A stretch of DNA of 6,072 nt. Origin: Spirosoma linguale DSM 74 (GTDB lineage Bacteria; Bacteroidota; Bacteroidia; Cytophagales; Spirosomataceae). Position numbers and translations under genes: made by a program. The stretch spans positions 1 through 6,072 of the forward strand of contig CP001777.1 of assembly GCA_000024525.1 (NCBI GenBank), written 5' to 3'. The notes below the pieces were generated by a model. It ran no database searches. It saw nothing but the letters and a program-made list of their open reading frames with translations, and was not told the DNA's origin. Positions within the stretch are counted from its first letter, which is position 1, and every line of letters begins with the position of its first letter. Below, in pieces: positions 4,523-6,072 of the stretch.

Positions 4523-5466
4523 TTGCCAAGACCACTACCGGGAAGAGCTTTGGCCCCGCTCTAGAGTACGGGGCCGGCCTGAAGGAAGGAAAAGAAAACA
4601 AACCGGCCCAGCTGCTAGGAGCGTCCAACTTAGGGGCGCGTGATCCGCAGGGGATGGCCGCTGAAATGATGGCCGTAGCGGACAGCAGCCGGTGCCAACG
4701 TCCGGTCTGGCACACCTCCCTGAATTGGCCCAAGGGGGAAGAAGTCAAGAAGGAGCAGTTACTACGAGCTGCATCGGAGTACTGCCGCCAGATCGGAGCC
4801 GATCCGACCCGCCATCAGGTAGCCATCTACCAACATCACGACCGGCCCCACACCCACATTCACATTTACATCAATCGGGTGCCGGTAGACGGAGGCCCTG
4901 CGCTCGACACGAGCCACAACTACGCCCGGAATGTGAAAGTCTGTCAAGCCATTACCGAGCAGTTAGGCATGAGGAAGCTACCTGAGCAACGCCAGAGCCT
5001 GAACGACCACAACCCCCACAAGCAAAGTGTCCGTGAGTATGTGCAGGAGACGCTGAAAACAACGCTCAAGAACCCTCAGACAACGACGGTGGAGCAGTTG
5101 GGTGAGCGCCTACGAGAAAGGGGCGTAGAGAGTCAGTTTAAGCATGACAGTAAAGGGATATTGGTCGGGTGCAGTTTTCGCTACGACGAAACCGCCATAA
5201 AGGGGACGGAAGTAGGCCACAAGGCCAAGCAGATCGGTGAGCAGTTGAGTGTGAACCAGCAGGAACAGAACCAAAGTCAAACGGCCTGGAACGCTTTGTT
5301 TTCGGGTTACACCGCTGCCAGGGAGAAGGAGCGCTGGAATGAGCTTTTAACGGGCTACCAGCAAACGAAGGGGGAAGAAATGAAGCAGCCTAAGGCCCAA
5401 CAGGAGAAAAGGCCGGAAATCGAAGAAAAACAACAAAAAACACCCAAGCGCGGGTTAGGACTATGA
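4519..5466 (+). CDS. mobA: MOBP-type relaxase / mobilization nuclease
   Basis: A 315-residue relaxase that should nick one strand at oriT and stay attached to its 5' end during transfer. It opens MIAKTTTGKSFGPALEYGAG, with Tyr17 the likely catalytic tyrosine (motif I). Motif II is probably HTSLNWPKGE (65-74). Motif III, the metal-binding histidine cluster, is HHDRPHTHIHIYINR (106-120), with His106, Asp108, His111 and His113 in the HxDxxHxH pattern and Asn119. The segment GILVGCSFRYDETAIKGTEVG (213-233) is the usual end of the Relaxase (PF03432) domain. Beyond it is a charged, glutamine- and lysine-rich tail (245-310) without a helicase or primase domain, as in small mobilizable plasmids. It is coupled by ATGA overlaps to mobC before it and to a membrane protein after it. 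No coupling protein is encoded in the window. Confidence 0.94.
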   Translation: MIAKTTTGKSFGPALEYGAGLKEGKENKPAQLLGASNLGARDPQGMAAEMMAVADSSRCQRPVWHTSLNWPKGEEVKKEQLLRAASEYCRQIGADPTRHQVAIYQHHDRPHTHIHIYINRVPVDGGPALDTSHNYARNVKVCQAITEQLGMRKLPEQRQSLNDHNPHKQSVREYVQETLKTTLKNPQTTTVEQLGERLRERGVESQFKHDSKGILVGCSFRYDETAIKGTEVGHKAKQIGEQLSVNQQEQNQSQTAWNALFSGYTAAREKERWNELLTGYQQTKGEEMKQPKAQQEKRPEIEEKQQKTPKRGLGL

Positions 5467-6035
5467 ACCCACAGGATTTATTCAACGACATCAAGGCGAT
5501 CAAAGCCCAATTAGACGAGTTAAGCAAACGCCCCGCTCCGGCCACGGCGGAACAGTTAACCCAAGTGACTGATCGGCCCATTACGTTAGATGCCAAGAGC
5601 TTCGCCCAGCATGTGCTGCCCGATCTGAAAAAGGGTCTGCCCGATACGGCCGCTATTGAACAGGCAGCTGATAAGGCGGCCAGCCGGATCGCGCACACAG
5701 CCGATCAAGCGGTTCAGAACCTGGAGAAGACTACGCAGCGGATTCCCCGTCATGTACAGGTCACGGGCGACATCTATGGATTTACTACCTGGAATGCCGC
5801 TTTGATCTACGGACTCGTCTTAATACTGGTGGTTTTTGGTGCCTGGTTACTGTGTGACTACTACCGGGAGCAAGCTCAGGAAACGGTTATCTACAAACAA
5901 GCCCAGGAAGTAATTCGGGAACGAGACTACTATTACAACCAAATTCAAGATTATAAGCGTAACAACTCAAAATATGCTCGGTTATTCCCCACTTACGACG
6001 ACAAAGGATTCTGGGATCAGTTCAATAAACCTTGA
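5463..6035 (+). CDS. Mob-operon membrane protein of unknown function
   Basis: A 190-residue protein with one clear transmembrane helix at about residues 110-131 (NAALIYGLVLILVVFGAWLLC). The N-terminal part has a short helix (FNDIKAIKAQLDELSKR) and an alanine-rich amphipathic helix (62-91), suited to coiled-coil contacts. The C-terminal part is a charged, tyrosine-rich helix (132-172) ending YARLFPTYDDKGFWDQFNKP. Its ATG overlaps the relaxase stop (ATGA, 5463-5466), so it is made together with the relaxase. That coupling and the single helix suggest that it anchors the relaxosome at the inner membrane or contacts a helper coupling protein, in the manner of MobB-type proteins of other plasmids; this is inference. 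I recognise no named domain. Its last 62 bases overlap a further reading frame beginning at 5974. Confidence 0.8.
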   Translation: MNPQDLFNDIKAIKAQLDELSKRPAPATAEQLTQVTDRPITLDAKSFAQHVLPDLKKGLPDTAAIEQAADKAASRIAHTADQAVQNLEKTTQRIPRHVQVTGDIYGFTTWNAALIYGLVLILVVFGAWLLCDYYREQAQETVIYKQAQEVIRERDYYYNQIQDYKRNNSKYARLFPTYDDKGFWDQFNKP

Positions 6036-6072
6036 TTTGAATGAGGCAAAACTATTTGATTATTTACAACAG
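5974..6072 (+). CDS. Possible start of a further gene, cut by the right edge
   Basis: An ATG at 5974, in the +1 frame relative to the membrane-protein gene and overlapping its last 62 bases, opens a frame that stays open to the window end (33 codons). The product begins MLGYSPLTTTKDSG and reaches INLDLNEAKLFDYLQQ, which reads like ordinary helical protein. A TTG at 6037 is an alternative start without the long overlap. If real, it would be a fourth gene of the mob operon. If the molecule is circular and joins base 6072 to base 1, the frame ends at a TAG at 34-36 after 44 residues. A rival start at 6041 in another frame (MRQNYLIIYN) looks less convincing. Confidence 0.32.
   Translation, partial: MLGYSPLTTTKDSGISSINLDLNEAKLFDYLQQ

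Noticed and set aside
4692..4985. 97-codon plus-strand frame inside the relaxase gene
   Set aside because: Overlaps the motif III coding region in another frame; a proline/serine/histidine-rich shadow of mobA.
5390..5698. 102-codon minus-strand frame
   Set aside because: Antisense to the end of mobA and the start of the membrane-protein gene, crossing their ATGA junction.
6041..6072. ATG at 6041 as the next gene start (MRQNYLIIYN)
   Set aside because: Too short to judge, and the overlapping frame from 5974 gives a more protein-like sequence.

Overview
The window looks like the backbone of a small mobilizable plasmid, or a large part of one, from a Bacteroidota bacterium. A Cytophagales host such as Spirosoma or a relative is my guess from the style of the proteins. 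Evidence for the phylum: starts sit behind AT-rich leaders without clear Shine-Dalgarno sequences, a TAnnTTTG-type -7 element lies before rep, and the relaxase, MobC and SGNH lipoprotein resemble Bacteroidota forms. There are no rRNA, tRNA, CRISPR or insertion-sequence genes.

Layout. (1) 1-1656, minus strand: cargo-like region with one clear gene, a secreted SGNH/GDSL-type lipoprotein hydrolase (128-811), a doubtful TTG-start ORF (1062-1493), and a possible gene running off the left edge (1-104). (2) 1581-2548: a strong hairpin terminator, a 101-residue protein of unknown function (minus), and divergent from it a helix-turn-helix plus coiled-coil protein (plus). The palindromic 10-mer TGACTARTCA (R = A or G) and close variants occur eight times in 1974-2409, before and inside the HTH gene. 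(3) 2567-3493, minus: a Rep_3 family replication initiator, convergent with the HTH gene. (4) 3500-3800: the replication origin, with four perfect 22-bp iterons phased at 33, 33 and 22 bp, a consensus DnaA box and AT-rich flanks. (5) 3690-4240: non-coding, ending in nested inverted repeats that probably form oriT. (6) 4241-6035, plus: a mobilization operon mobC - mobA - membrane protein, each junction an ATGA stop/start overlap. (7) 5974-6072: start of a further overlapping reading frame, cut by the window edge.

How it fits together. Rep binds the iterons and, with host DnaA, opens the adjacent AT-rich DNA. MobC and the MobA relaxase form a relaxosome at oriT, and the coupled membrane protein may dock it at the envelope. 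No coupling protein or mating-pair genes are present, so transfer would need a helper element. The most interesting part is the HTH/coiled-coil gene with its repeated palindromes. Its layout (one DNA-binding coiled-coil protein, beside rep, with many cognate-looking sites at its own promoter) resembles single-protein partition systems such as pSK1 Par or regulators such as KfrA. That is inference from architecture, not homology.
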